Source: Corynebacterium striatum ATCC 6940
GTDB taxonomy: Bacteria > Actinomycetota > Actinomycetes > Mycobacteriales > Mycobacteriaceae
Reading direction: 5' to 3'
Length of the DNA: 33,534 nucleotides
NCBI RefSeq assembly: GCF_000159135.1
Contig: NZ_GG667524.1
Span: 68,072 to 101,605 of the forward strand
Position 1 is the first letter of the stretch, and every line of letters starts with the position of its first letter. The notes beneath the pieces were generated by a model. It did not search any database, was not told the origin of the DNA, and was given only the letters and a program-made list of their open reading frames with translations. The position numbers and the translations under genes are program-made. Of this stretch, positions 16,063 through 26,670 are shown piece after piece.

Positions 16063-16644
16063 ATGAACCTCTCCTCAATTCCACCCGCATTCACGGCTAT
16101 CCGGGAAGGCCGCATGCCTAGCCATGAAGAGATCGTGCACCTTGCACAAGGCGTGATCACCGTCGTGGCGCTTCTCGGCACAATCATCATGGCGGGCATC
16201 GGGTTAGGCACATCGAGCGCCCCTGGCGGTGGAGATCCGAGTGGTTCTTCTCAAGACTCGCCCGACAACCATTACGAGGTGCCTTCTCCAGAGATTCAGC
16301 TACAACTCGATGCAATTGCGATCGATATCAACGAGGCCCTCAATCAATGGCGCATAGATGCAGGGAGCGCACCACTTGCCCCGTGGATTGACCGCCAATC
16401 TGCAGCACGCAAGAAGGCAGAGTACAACGCAGCAACCGGGACAGAGAGCTTCACCAGTGAAAATGTCTCGATGGTCCAGCACCATCTACCCCTGAGCAAA
16501 GCCAGTGGTTACGCCTTCATCGAGGCGTGGCGCCAGTCGCCTGAACACGTCGCGGTTCTGCGCGATCCGCACGCTACTTTCGCTGCCGTGGGTACCGCCT
16601 ACGCCAACGGCCAGGTGTACGTGGTCATTCAGCTGGAAAAATAG
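16063..16644 (+). CDS. Membrane-anchored CAP-domain (SCP/PR1) protein
   Basis: The 193-residue protein has a short N-terminus, a hydrophobic segment at about residues 27–49, a Gly/Ser/Pro-rich linker (about 50–75) and a C-terminal CAP domain (about 80–193). The CAP signature appears as [13 protein letters not shown] early and [19 protein letters not shown] late, then [18 protein letters not shown]. The usual second-motif histidine position is hard to place, so the metal site may be degenerate. The domain should face the cell exterior. An AGGA ten bases before the ATG supports this start; an alternative ATG at 16114 has GGAAGG closer by. It stands alone between divergent clpS and pncB; its role is unknown. 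Confidence 0.78.
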   Translation: MNLSSIPPAFTAIREGRMPSHEEIVHLAQGVITVVALLGTIIMAGIGLGTSSAPGGGDPSGSSQDSPDNHYEVPSPEIQLQLDAIAIDINEALNQWRIDAGSAPLAPWIDRQSAARKKAEYNAATGTESFTSENVSMVQHHLPLSKASGYAFIEAWRQSPEHVAVLRDPHATFAAVGTAYANGQVYVVIQLEK

Positions 16645-16691
16645 ATCTACCTCTTTTGGGAGCAATAGCTGCAAGGCAATCACCCGCTAGG

Positions 16692-16707
16692 TACCATTTG
16701 CGATGTG
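16692..16707 (+). promoter_or_regulatory. Leaderless promoter of pncB (-10 TACCAT, 7-base gap, GTG)
   Basis: TACCAT at 16692–16697, seven bases, then GTG at 16705. No Shine-Dalgarno is present. Confidence 0.55.
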
Positions 16708-18063
16708 ACTAACATCTCCGAAACTATCCCTAGCCATCCTTCCACTACCGATCGCTCTACCGCGCTGCTGACTGATAAATACGAGCTAACCATGCTCCAA
16801 GCGGCGCTCAAGGACGGTTCTGCGCATCGTCAAGTGGCCTGCGAGGTCTTCGCACGCCGCCTCCCCAACGAGCGCCGTTATGGTGTGGTGGCTGGAACCG
16901 AGCGCGTGCTACGCGCAGTGCGTGACTTCCAATTCACCGCAAAACAACTAGCCCAGATGGATTTCTTGGATGAGCAGACTAAGGAATACCTGCGCAATTA
17001 CCGTTTCTCTGGGCAGATTGATGGCTACCGTGAGGGCGAGATCTATTTCCCTAACTCCCCGCTTTTGACGGTGCGCGGTACTTTTGGCGAGTGCCTCATC
17101 CTGGAGACGGTCATCCTCTCCATCATGAACTCCGACTCCGCCGTGGCCTCCGCCGCATCCCGCATGGTGGTCGCTGCCGATGGCCGCCCGATCATTGAGA
17201 TGGGCTCGCGCCGCACCCAAGAGTACGCTGTAGTAACCGCAGCTCGCGCCGCTTACCTCGCGGGCTTCCAGGCCACGTCGAACCTCGAGGCTGGCTACCG
17301 CTACGACATCCCAGTCTCCGGCACTGCCGCACACGCGTGGACCCTCGCACACGTCAACGAAGACGGCACCCCTAATGAGGAAGCAGCTTTCCGCACCCAG
17401 ATTGAGACCCTCGGCGTAGAGACCACGCTTTTGGTCGATACCTACGACATCACCAAGGGCGTCGAGACCGCAGTAAAGGTGGCCGGCCCTGAGCTCGGCG
17501 GCGTGCGCATCGACTCCGGCGACCTCGGCCCTGTGACTCGCCGTGTGCGCAAGCAGCTCGACGAGCTAGGCAACCACAACACCAAGATCGTGGTCTCCTC
17601 CGACCTCGACGAGTTCGCCATCGCCGGACTACGAGGCGACCCAGTTGACGTGTACGGTGTCGGCACCTCCGTGGTCACCGGCTCCGGTGCCCCTACCGCG
17701 GGCATGGTCTACAAGGTCGTTGAGGTTGAGGGCCACCCGGTGGCGAAGCGTTCCTCCTCCAAGAAGTCCCAAGGCGGCGCCAAGCGCGCAATCCGTACCT
17801 ACCGCTCCACGGGTGTTGCCGTGGAGGAGCTCGTGCTTCCATTCGGCGCCCCAGACCCAGAGACGGGCACTCTTAGCGCGCGCGAGATCACCGTCCCGCT
17901 GATGCGCGACGGCGAGATCGTCAAGGACCTGCCCACCCTGCAGGAATCCCGCGAGTACCGGGCCAAGGCAATCACCACCTTGCCGTGGGAAGGCCTCGCG
18001 CTGACCCGTGACGAGCCGGCAGTGCCAACCCGCATGGTGGGTTTTAAGCCCACCTCGCGTTAG
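16705..18063 (+). CDS. pncB: Nicotinate phosphoribosyltransferase
   Basis: The 452-residue enzyme joins nicotinate to PRPP to form nicotinate mononucleotide, the first step of NAD salvage (Preiss–Handler pathway). Typical features are ALLTDKYELTMLQAAL at the start, then EMGSRRTQEYAVVTAARAA, a GTAAHAWTLAH segment with the conserved His, the phosphoribosyl-binding GVRIDSGDLGPV, and VSSDLDEFAI. The length fits bacterial PncB proteins. The start is GTG in a leaderless context. NAD synthetase (nadE) lies further along the window at 31818–32654. An 80-base gap containing only a weak hairpin separates it from the helicase gene. Confidence 0.95.
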   Translation: MTNISETIPSHPSTTDRSTALLTDKYELTMLQAALKDGSAHRQVACEVFARRLPNERRYGVVAGTERVLRAVRDFQFTAKQLAQMDFLDEQTKEYLRNYRFSGQIDGYREGEIYFPNSPLLTVRGTFGECLILETVILSIMNSDSAVASAASRMVVAADGRPIIEMGSRRTQEYAVVTAARAAYLAGFQATSNLEAGYRYDIPVSGTAAHAWTLAHVNEDGTPNEEAAFRTQIETLGVETTLLVDTYDITKGVETAVKVAGPELGGVRIDSGDLGPVTRRVRKQLDELGNHNTKIVVSSDLDEFAIAGLRGDPVDVYGVGTSVVTGSGAPTAGMVYKVVEVEGHPVAKRSSSKKSQGGAKRAIRTYRSTGVAVEELVLPFGAPDPETGTLSAREITVPLMRDGEIVKDLPTLQESREYRAKAITTLPWEGLALTRDEPAVPTRMVGFKPTSR

Positions 18064-18129
18064 TTGGTCACGAAAGTTACCTGGAAGAGCCTGGGCTTGC
18101 GGGCTTCCTGAAAGATTCTGCGGCTGCGC

Positions 18130-18145
18130 TAGACTCGACCGAGTG
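18130..18145 (+). promoter_or_regulatory. Leaderless promoter of the DinG-type helicase (-10 TAGACT, 7-base gap, GTG)
   Basis: TAGACT at 18130–18135, seven bases, then GTG at 18143, in frame with the helicase. No Shine-Dalgarno is seen. Confidence 0.55.
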
Positions 18146-20122
18146 AGTGACGAGCCTTTAAACCAAAGCACTGAGACGCTTCTCGACGCCGCCGTTGAAT
18201 CCCTCGGCGGCGCGCGCCGCGAGGGGCAGCTGAAAATGGCTAACGCCGTCACCAAGGCCCTGGAATCCGAGCGTCACTTAGCCGTCCAGGCCGGCACCGG
18301 TACTGGTAAGTCCCTTGCTTACTTGGTGCCCGCTATTCGTCACGCCCAAAACACCGGGCACACCGTCATCGTCTCGACAGCGACACTGGCACTGCAGCGT
18401 CAGCTGGTCGAGCGCGATTTGCCGCGGCTTGTCGACGCTCTCGAGCCCGTCATGGAGTCCAAGCCCACCTTCGCAATCATGAAGGGACGCTCCAACTACC
18501 TGTGCCTCAACAAAGTGGCACGCGCCGACGAGCTCGCTGAGGAACAAGGCGAACTGCTCGAAGAGCACGAAGTCTCACGTCTAGGCCGCCACATCAAGCG
18601 GCTCTACGACTGGGCTGATGAGACCGAGACTGGCGACCGCGACGATCTGGACCAAGGTGTTCCGGACTTGGCGTGGCGCCAGGTATCGGTAACTTCCGCG
18701 GAGTGTCTCGGTGCCACGCGTTGCCCTCACGGAGAGGAGTGCTTCGCCGAACTGGCTCGCCGCAAGGCCGCGGACGTCAACGTCGTGGTGACCAACCACG
18801 CGCTACTGGCAATCGACGCCGTCTCTGACGTCAACGTGCTTCCCGAGCACGAGGTAGTAATCGTGGACGAGGCCCACGAGCTCGATGGCCGAATCACATC
18901 GGTGTCCACCGCAGAGATCACCGCCCGCGCCATCAAGATGGCTGCCAACCGTGCCAAGAGCCTGGGCGCGAACGGCAAAGACCAGCGCTTGGCGGAACTC
19001 GCCGATGAATTCACCATCCTCCTCAGCGAATTCGGGCCTGGCCGCTGGACAGACATGCCGGACAACGCCAAGTCTCAGCTCACTGCCTTAGGCGACACCC
19101 TGCGCGAATGCCGCGAGGCAATTGCCCGGACGCCCGAAGGCGAGCAGGCCAATGATCCGGAGAAGTTTGCTGAGCGCCAGAACTTGGCCAACCACCTCGC
19201 CACCATGGCCGAGGCCGTAGCCCGCATCCTTGACGTCTTTGCCACCGGGGACCCCTCGGCCCACGAAGACGTGGTTTGGCTCGAGCGCGACGAACGCAGC
19301 TTCACCGACACCCTTGCCGTGGCACCGCTTTCCATCGCCGGCATGTTGCACGAGAAGCTCTTCGGCGAACAGACCGTGGTGCTTACCTCCGCGACCTTGG
19401 CGCTCGGCGGGCGCTTCGATGCTATGGCCGCGCAGTGGGGCATGCCGAAGGGAACCTGGGACTCACTCGACGTGGGTTATCCTTTCGATCCTGCTAAGAA
19501 GGGCATTCTCTACGTGGCCAAGCATCTGCCACAGCCCGGCCGCGATGGCCTTGCACCGGAGACCATCGAGGAGATGCGCGAGCTCATCATGGCCGCCGGC
19601 GGGCGCACGCTAGGGTTGTTCTCCTCGCGTCGTGCTGCCGAGCAGGCTGCGCTAGAGCTCAAACCAAAGCTGCCTTTCGACGTCTTCGTCCAAGGCGAGG
19701 ACTCAATCGGCGCGCTGGTGGAGCGTTTCTCTAAGAACGAGAATTCTTGCCTCTTTGGCACCCTCACCTTGTGGCAGGGCGTCGACGTGCCCGGCCCCGC
19801 CTGCTCTTTGGTCCTCATCGACCGAATCCCGTTTCCCCGCCCGGACAATCCCCTCATGCAGGCGCGCACCGAAGCCGCCCAGGCCGCTGGACGCAACGGC
19901 TTCATGGAGGTCTCCGCAACCCATGCGGCACTCCTCATGGCACAGGGGGCTGGGCGATTGCTGCGTTCAGTTACTGATCGTGGCGTCGTCGCAGTCCTCG
20001 ATAACCGCCTCGAAACCAAACGCTACGGTGGGTTCCTCAAGGCATCGATGCCGCAGTTCTGGCAGACCACCGACTCCACGGTGGTCCAGGGGGCATTGCA
20101 GCGCCTCGTTACGGACCGCTAG
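18143..20122 (+). CDS. ATP-dependent DNA helicase, DinG/XPD-like with Fe-S cluster
   Basis: The 659-residue superfamily 2 helicase has a Walker A motif AGTGTGKS at residues 50–57 and a DEAH box at 242–245. Four cysteines (Cys121, Cys188, Cys194, Cys200) are in the arrangement that holds the 4Fe-4S cluster of DinG and XPD helicases. Later motifs are VVLTSATLALGG and, near the C-terminus, QGAGRLLRSVTDRGVVAVLDNR. It probably unwinds DNA 5' to 3' and resolves R-loops or stalled forks. The open frame extends 45 codons further upstream into pncB, but the GTG at 18143 fits the leaderless pattern and the family start. Its stop shares the bases CTAG with the convergent PTH2 gene. Confidence 0.92.
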   Translation: MSDEPLNQSTETLLDAAVESLGGARREGQLKMANAVTKALESERHLAVQAGTGTGKSLAYLVPAIRHAQNTGHTVIVSTATLALQRQLVERDLPRLVDALEPVMESKPTFAIMKGRSNYLCLNKVARADELAEEQGELLEEHEVSRLGRHIKRLYDWADETETGDRDDLDQGVPDLAWRQVSVTSAECLGATRCPHGEECFAELARRKAADVNVVVTNHALLAIDAVSDVNVLPEHEVVIVDEAHELDGRITSVSTAEITARAIKMAANRAKSLGANGKDQRLAELADEFTILLSEFGPGRWTDMPDNAKSQLTALGDTLRECREAIARTPEGEQANDPEKFAERQNLANHLATMAEAVARILDVFATGDPSAHEDVVWLERDERSFTDTLAVAPLSIAGMLHEKLFGEQTVVLTSATLALGGRFDAMAAQWGMPKGTWDSLDVGYPFDPAKKGILYVAKHLPQPGRDGLAPETIEEMRELIMAAGGRTLGLFSSRRAAEQAALELKPKLPFDVFVQGEDSIGALVERFSKNENSCLFGTLTLWQGVDVPGPACSLVLIDRIPFPRPDNPLMQARTEAAQAAGRNGFMEVSATHAALLMAQGAGRLLRSVTDRGVVAVLDNRLETKRYGGFLKASMPQFWQTTDSTVVQGALQRLVTDR

Positions 20123-20859
20123 CTCAGCGGCGCGCGCAACGCGCAGACCGTAGCTGAGTCGGGCGCAACTTCGGTGAATCCGGCGTCACGCACCACGACT
20201 GCCCCAGGCGCTGCGCACGCACGGAGGAAGCCCTCAGAGTCGATCTCGCGCACAGACAGCACGAAGTCGCGTGCTGCCCATCGCTTAACTTCCTCGAAGC
20301 TCATCTTCGCAGCCAACAACATGGAGCCGTGGCCCACCTGGGCCGCGGCTTTTCCTGCGCTCATCTCAAGGCTCGAATCGACGTAGATTACCGGAGCGTC
20401 GCCAAGCGGGGCTCCTGGCTCATCCTTTTCCAGATCGGTGTGCCCGATCTGGAGCTTGCGCACGAGCGGATCTACCTCGGAGACCGCCGATGGTACGAAG
20501 GCGCGGGCGATATTATCTACGGTGACACCGGGGACCGTTTGAACGTCCGTCCATGCCTTGTTACGCGCGCGACGCGCTACCTTGCGGATACGATGGCCGT
20601 ACCACTGGCCCAGGGCCGCAGCAAAGGCTGAGTCCTGGCCGGCGCGGTCGTCTAAGCACAGCGCCACGACGGCACGCGCGGCGGACTCTAGGACCACCGA
20701 GCGTGCAGGCGTATCCTCCTTCGGCAGGTTCAGCGCCAGCTGCATGGCCTGGATGGTCTCAGGGCGATCGGGATCCTCAGGGTCTTCTCGCCAGCTCCGA
20801 TCATCGCAAGCTCGCACCAGCCGCTCGTGGGCTACCCGCAGTAACTCGGGGTCACTCAC
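20119..20859 (-). CDS. PTH2-domain protein (peptidyl-tRNA hydrolase type II family)
   Basis: The 246-residue protein has a C-terminal half that looks like peptidyl-tRNA hydrolase 2: APVIYVDSSLEMSAGKAAAQ with the M-S-x-G-K-x-A-A-Q-V-x-H signature, then VLSVREIDSEGFL and GAVVVRDAGFTEVAPDS. The N-terminal half (about 1–130) is helical and charged, with no domain I recognise; archaeal PTH2 proteins lack it. The likely activity is release of peptidyl-tRNA, but the conserved catalytic residues cannot be verified by eye. The GTG start has GAGGAGGT five bases upstream and overlaps the serB stop by eight bases, so it is coupled to serB. Its own stop shares CTAG with the helicase gene. Confidence 0.8.
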   Translation of the reverse strand: MSDPELLRVAHERLVRACDDRSWREDPEDPDRPETIQAMQLALNLPKEDTPARSVVLESAARAVVALCLDDRAGQDSAFAAALGQWYGHRIRKVARRARNKAWTDVQTVPGVTVDNIARAFVPSAVSEVDPLVRKLQIGHTDLEKDEPGAPLGDAPVIYVDSSLEMSAGKAAAQVGHGSMLLAAKMSFEEVKRWAARDFVLSVREIDSEGFLRACAAPGAVVVRDAGFTEVAPDSATVCALRAPLS

Positions 20860-22081
20860 TGACGACCTCCTCAGCTGGGATTCCGAGAATCTGCAGGATT
20901 TCATCCATGTATGGATGGCTGACTGACGCATCCGCGACCTCGCGCAGCGCTGGCTTTGCGTTGAAGGCAATTCCCAAGCCAGCGGCACTAATCATGTCGA
21001 TATCGTTAGCGCCATCGCCCACCGCAACGGTCTGACTCATGCGCAAACCTGAGTCTGCAGCGAACTCGCGCAAGAACTCCTCTTTGGCCTTGCGGTCAAC
21101 GACCTTGCCTATGACGCGGCCGGTGAGCTTGCCGTCGACGATCTCGAGCGTGTTGGCACGGACGTAATCCAACTGCAGGTCCGCTGCCAAGTCTTCAAGC
21201 ACTTGGATGAAGCCGCCAGAGACGACCGCCGTGCGGTATCCCATGCGGTTGAGAGTGCGCACTGTGGTGCGAGCACCCGGCGTAAGCTGAATTTGCGCGG
21301 CCACCTCGTCGATGACGCTAGCGTCCAACCCAGCCAAAGTGGCAACACGTTCACGAAGAGATTCTTCAAAGTCGAGCTCGCCGCGCATGGCACGCTCGGT
21401 TACGGCAGCGACCTCTGCTTCCTTACCCGCGTGTGCGGCAAGCATCTCGATGACCTCGCCGGTGATAAGGGTGGAGTCGCAGTCAAAGCAAACGAGACGC
21501 TTAGCGCGGCGCTGAAGGCCGGCACGCTCAATTGCGATGTCGACGCCGAGTTCCTTCGATAGCTGCGCCAGCGCGGAACGCACGGGGTCCCCAGAGCCCT
21601 GCAGACTGATAAAGAGCTCGAAACCCATCAGCGGATAGGTAGACAAGCCGCGGATGCGATCAATGTTGGCGTCGAAGTTTGCTAGCTCCTGTGCGACTGC
21701 CGACATCGTGCGCGCTGTGACGCTTTCCCCCAGGATGACAACCGAGTGGGTCGAACGCGCGCGGGAAGTCGTTTCATCCGCTTTGATATCGAGACTGATG
21801 ACTTGGTTGTAGATGCTCAGGGTATTGCGCAGTCCCTGCTCTAGTTGCTCTAGACGCGCGCTATCGAGGCGCACGTAAGCTGCGAGCGAAATGCGGCCAG
21901 AGAAGATCGCTTGTTCGACGTCGACCAGTTCGATGTTGTGCGACGACAGCACTCGAAAGAATGCCGCAGACACGCCCGGCTTATCTGGCCCCGAGGTCGT
22001 AATGACGGCAAAGGTATCCAGGTTGGTGGCTGGTTCAGGAGCCTGTGCGTGCGTGACATTGTTTTCAGTTTGGTTTTCCAC
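20852..22081 (-). CDS. serB: Phosphoserine phosphatase with N-terminal ACT domains
   Basis: The 409-residue enzyme performs the last step of serine synthesis. Residues about 20–190 form two ACT-type regulatory domains (first: FAVITTSGPDKPGVSAAF). The HAD domain begins at LVCFDCDSTLITGEVIE, with the nucleophile in D-C-D-S-T at residues 200–204, and ends with VAVGDGANDIDMISAAGLGIA. The frame continues seven codons upstream of the chosen GTG at 22081. A -10-like GATACT or TACTGT lies just before it, so a leaderless start is possible but spacing is less clean than for other genes here. It is followed by the overlapping PTH2 gene. Confidence 0.93.
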   Translation of the reverse strand: MENQTENNVTHAQAPEPATNLDTFAVITTSGPDKPGVSAAFFRVLSSHNIELVDVEQAIFSGRISLAAYVRLDSARLEQLEQGLRNTLSIYNQVISLDIKADETTSRARSTHSVVILGESVTARTMSAVAQELANFDANIDRIRGLSTYPLMGFELFISLQGSGDPVRSALAQLSKELGVDIAIERAGLQRRAKRLVCFDCDSTLITGEVIEMLAAHAGKEAEVAAVTERAMRGELDFEESLRERVATLAGLDASVIDEVAAQIQLTPGARTTVRTLNRMGYRTAVVSGGFIQVLEDLAADLQLDYVRANTLEIVDGKLTGRVIGKVVDRKAKEEFLREFAADSGLRMSQTVAVGDGANDIDMISAAGLGIAFNAKPALREVADASVSHPYMDEILQILGIPAEEVVSE

Positions 22082-22180
22082 GTGCACAGTATCGCACGTC
22101 AAGACATATTTTTGGAAAGAATTGGGGCTATTCGGCCTGTTCTGTTACTCAACTAAGCCCACTTGTTCGGGAGAGATCAC

Positions 22181-22228
22181 AAAACCGCCTCCCCAGTGCA
22201 CCGCGTGGTGCTTTTGGGGAGGCGGTTT
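22181..22228 (-). terminator. Terminator of ctaD
   Basis: Perfect 13-base arms (AAACCGCCTCCCC at 22182–22194 and its complement at 22216–22228) enclose an inner GCACC/GGTGC stem. On the minus strand it ends in TTTTGTG. It lies 30 bases beyond the ctaD stop. Confidence 0.88.
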
Positions 22229-22258
22229 GCCAGGAGTTAGGTGTCTCAGCCTATAGCT

Positions 22259-23974
22259 TTAGTGAGCACCGGAATCCTTTGTAGTGTGGCCGTAGTGTGC
22301 TTCCTCGCGCATGCGCTTAACCATGTGTGGGTAGTGCAGCTCGAATGCCGGACGCTCAGAACGGATGCGCGGCAGGGAAACGAAGTTGTGGCGTGGCGGC
22401 GGGCAGGAGGTAGCCCACTCGAGGGAGTTACCGTAGCCCCATGGGTCGTCGACGGTGACGATCTCGCCGTAGCGCCAAGACTTGAAGACGTTCCAAACCA
22501 GCGGGATAACGGAAGCACCGAGAACGAAGGAGAAGATCGTGGAGATCTGGTTGTAAACGGTGAAGCCGTCGGACTCAAGGTAGTCAGCGTATCGACGTGG
22601 CATACCCATGTTGCCCACCCAGTGCTGGACCAGGAAGGTGCCGTGGAAGCCGATGAAGGTCAGCCAGAAGTGAATCTTGCCAAGACGCTCGTCGAGCATA
22701 CGGCCGGTCATCTTCGGGAACCAGAAGTAGAGGCCTGCGAAAGCGGAGAACACAACCGTACCGAACAGGGTGTAGTGGAAGTGAGCAATCAGGAAGTAGG
22801 ACTCTGCCAAGTGGAAGTCAAGTGCCGGGGAAGCGAGCATAACGCCGGTCATGCCGCCGAAGAGGAAGGTGGACAGGAAACCCATTGCCCAAATCATCGG
22901 GGTATCCCAGGTGATGTGGCCCTTCCACATGGTGCCAACCCAGTTGAAGAACTTAACGCCGGTAGGAACGGCGATGAGGAAGGTCATAAAGGAGAAGAAC
23001 GGCAGCAGGACAGCGCCGGTAACGAACATGTGGTGTGCCCACACAGCCATGGACAGGGAGCCGATAGCCAGAACCGCGAAGACCAAGCCGATGTAGCCAA
23101 AGACTGGCTTACGGGAGAAGACCGGAATGACCTCAGAAATAACGCCGAAGAATGGCAGTGCCAGGACGTAAACCTCAGGGTGGCCAAAGAACCAGAAGAG
23201 GTGTTGCCACAGGATCGCGCCGCCGTTGCCGGAGTCGTAAATGTGGCCGCCAAGCTTACGGTCGTAGAGCACACCAAGTGCACCTGCGGTCAGCAGCGGG
23301 AAGATCATCAGGGCGATGACGGAAGCGGTGAAGATACACCAGGTGAATACCGGCAGACGGAACATGGTCATACCTGGCGCACGCAGGGTGAGGATGGTGG
23401 TGATCATGTTGACTGCGGAAGCAATGGTACCGACACCGGTTGCACCGACGCCGACGATCCACATGTCAGCACCGATACCCGGGGTGTGGACAGAGTCAGC
23501 GAGCGGGACGTACATGGTCCAACCGAAGTCAGCAGCACCACCTGGGGTGGCGAAACCGAGCAGCATGACGATACCGCCGGTCAGGGTGATCCAGAAGCCG
23601 AATGCGTTCAAACGCGGGAAGGCCACGTCAGGTGCACCAATCTGGAGCGGCAGGATGTAGTTAGCGAAGCCCCAGACAACCGGGGTAGCAAACAGCAGCA
23701 GCATCACGGTGCCGTGCATGGTAAACAGCTGGTTGAACTGCTCGTTGGACAGGAACTGCAGACCCGGGCTGAAGAGCTCAGCACGAATCAGCAGGGCCAT
23801 GAAGCCACCGAGGAAGAAGAAGCTGAAGGACATGATCAAGTACATGATGCCCAGCTGCTTGTGGTCGGTGGTGGTGAGCATTACCCAAGCCTTAGAGCCG
23901 GTCTTGGCATTGCCAGTCGGCTCTGGACGAGTTGGCGCGACGTAATCGTCGAGCCTTGGCGCCACAGCGGTCAT
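22259..23974 (-). CDS. ctaD: Cytochrome c oxidase subunit I (aa3 type)
   Basis: The 571-residue membrane protein has the twelve-helix heme–copper oxidase core. Signature pieces include the early helix [15 protein letters not shown] (heme a ligand region), the copper-B/His-Tyr helix [27 protein letters not shown], and the late [12 protein letters not shown]. It reduces oxygen at the heme a3–CuB site and pumps protons; in corynebacteria this subunit works in the bc1–aa3 supercomplex. The ATG has an excellent AGGAGG ribosome site. The gene is monocistronic, with the terminator on one side and a 506-base spacer on the other, as known in C. glutamicum. Confidence 0.97.
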   Translation of the reverse strand: MTAVAPRLDDYVAPTRPEPTGNAKTGSKAWVMLTTTDHKQLGIMYLIMSFSFFFLGGFMALLIRAELFSPGLQFLSNEQFNQLFTMHGTVMLLLFATPVVWGFANYILPLQIGAPDVAFPRLNAFGFWITLTGGIVMLLGFATPGGAADFGWTMYVPLADSVHTPGIGADMWIVGVGATGVGTIASAVNMITTILTLRAPGMTMFRLPVFTWCIFTASVIALMIFPLLTAGALGVLYDRKLGGHIYDSGNGGAILWQHLFWFFGHPEVYVLALPFFGVISEVIPVFSRKPVFGYIGLVFAVLAIGSLSMAVWAHHMFVTGAVLLPFFSFMTFLIAVPTGVKFFNWVGTMWKGHITWDTPMIWAMGFLSTFLFGGMTGVMLASPALDFHLAESYFLIAHFHYTLFGTVVFSAFAGLYFWFPKMTGRMLDERLGKIHFWLTFIGFHGTFLVQHWVGNMGMPRRYADYLESDGFTVYNQISTIFSFVLGASVIPLVWNVFKSWRYGEIVTVDDPWGYGNSLEWATSCPPPRHNFVSLPRIRSERPAFELHYPHMVKRMREEAHYGHTTKDSGAH

Positions 23975-24480
23975 TTAATTCCTCCTGAAGAACAAGTGTT
24001 ATGCACGCCAGCTCCGGTTAAATGGACCTGTCGGCACAACACCTAGGTTTACTCGACTTATATTAGGGGACTCACCTGTGAAATTTCCAGCTTTCCCCAA
24101 TGCCCATCAAAGCTAGTTAACCCCGTTTTTTAGGCACCCCAACTAAAGAACCCCCAGCACGCGGGCTGCGTTTCTGCAATAAGCTCAAAAACTCACCTCA
24201 AAGCACGTGATCCTCGCCACAAGTTTTATTCGGACCTTTGAGCCAGAAGGAGAAAACACACCCCCTAAGGTAATCATCCTTAAGGTTGATTCGCGGGCGG
24301 CGCCGCGAGTCCCTCCCGCTCGCCTAATTCACCTGTTATAGGTGCGCCCAATGGGATTTCCGCATAAAAGAGAATACTTCAGTGAACTATTCCACCTTTT
24401 ATTCAGTATTTTATTCACCCGAAAACCAAAGAAGTGGACGGCTCATAAAGCCGTCCACTTCCCTTTGAGGTTCCTAGTTC
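23975..24480. other. 506-base spacer between ctaD and nrdF with the ctaD promoter
   Basis: I find no credible gene. On the minus strand TAATAT (24065–24060) is a plausible -10 for ctaD, giving a leader of roughly 80 bases that ends in AGGAGGAATTAA. An imperfect palindrome CTAAGG-N7-CCTTAAGG lies at 24265–24285. The nrdF terminator lies at 24421–24461. The rest shows nothing I recognise. Confidence 0.5.
24421..24461 (-). terminator. Terminator of nrdF
   Basis: Perfect 13-base arms (GAAGTGGACGGCT at 24431–24443 and its complement at 24449–24461) with a 5-base loop, followed on the minus strand by TTTGGTTTTC. It starts about 20 bases after the nrdF stop. Confidence 0.92.
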
Positions 24481-25848
<1,368 letters not shown>

Positions 25849-26565
25849 GTGGCTAATTCCAGCGAGTCTCCAGTTCCTCTGCTCACCGCCGTGCTCGATC
25901 AAATAGGGGCCGAAATTGTTAGCGGAACTATCGAAACCGGACAACGGTTTACCCTGCAAGATATCTGCGCGCGTTTCGACATTTCCCGTACCGTCGCCCG
26001 AGAGGCTATGCGTGCACTCGAGCAACTGCGCATGGTGTCTTCATCTCGCCGAGTTGGAATCACTGTGTTGCCGTTAAGTGAATGGGCCGTCTTCGATCAA
26101 TCCATCATTAATTGGCGTCTAGCCTGCGAAAAAGGCCGACAAGAGCAGCTAGATTCCCTCAATCAACTGCGCCTTGCCATCGAGCCTATTGCCGCTCGTA
26201 TGGCAGCTACCCGTGCCTCAGAGGCCGAGAAGCAAGAGATCGTGGAACTGGCAGATCGCCTCCACGAACTTGAGATCAACCCTTCCCGCCGAGTTGGCGA
26301 AGAGCTTGCGACGGACCTGCGTTTCCACAGCATGGTTCTATATGCTTCAGGAAACGAGATGTTCGCCGCTTTGACGCCTTCCCTTCTGTCGATGCTCAAG
26401 GGCAAGTCCGTCTTCGGCTCTGAAAAGCGAAACCCAATCGCCGGTACCTCCGATCTGCACCAGGACTTGGCGCACGCGATCCAGAATTCCCGCCCTGACG
26501 ATGCCGAGCGAATTGCTCGTTCCATCCTCGACGAAGCACGCGCTAGCGTCGACGAGAACGCGTAA
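25849..26565 (+). CDS. GntR/FadR-family regulator, likely GntR1 counterpart
   Basis: The 238-residue regulator has an N-terminal winged-helix domain (about 10–75), with the recognition region FDISRTVAREAMRALEQL, and a C-terminal FadR-type all-helical ligand domain (about 85–230, LRLAIEPIAARMAAT onward). In C. glutamicum the gene at this same place, between nrdF and nrdHIE, encodes GntR1, which represses gluconate and pentose-phosphate genes and activates glucose uptake genes. That identity is inferred from position and remembered similarity. The start is GTG behind a strong AAGGAGG. It ends at a bidirectional terminator. Regulation of nrd genes by this protein is not indicated by anything I see. 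Confidence 0.85.
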   Translation: MANSSESPVPLLTAVLDQIGAEIVSGTIETGQRFTLQDICARFDISRTVAREAMRALEQLRMVSSSRRVGITVLPLSEWAVFDQSIINWRLACEKGRQEQLDSLNQLRLAIEPIAARMAATRASEAEKQEIVELADRLHELEINPSRRVGEELATDLRFHSMVLYASGNEMFAALTPSLLSMLKGKSVFGSEKRNPIAGTSDLHQDLAHAIQNSRPDDAERIARSILDEARASVDENA

Positions 26566-26602
26566 AGTCCATAGTTTCGCCGCAAAAGTCTCAACAAGAC
26601 CA

Positions 26603-26643
26603 AATCACGCCCCCAGCCACTCACGGTGGTTGGGGGCGTGATT
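26603..26643. terminator. Bidirectional terminator between the GntR-type gene and nrdE
   Basis: Perfect 13-base arms (AATCACGCCCCCA and its complement, 26603–26615 and 26631–26643) with an inner CCAC/GTGG stem. The flank on the nrdE exit side is T-rich on the minus strand. Confidence 0.9.
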
Positions 26644-26670
26644 CGTTTGCTGATTAGACGCTGCCGATTT

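Noticed and set aside
18008..18142. A longer helicase beginning inside pncB
   Set aside because: The GTG at 18143 has the same promoter geometry as seven other genes and gives the normal family N-terminus; the upstream frame overlaps the end of pncB.
22241..24046. A 601-codon open frame on the plus strand opposite ctaD
   Set aside because: It lies wholly over the clear cytochrome oxidase gene, has an unnatural composition rich in His, Glu and Gln, and shows no ribosome site or family pattern. It is an antisense shadow of a high-G+C gene.
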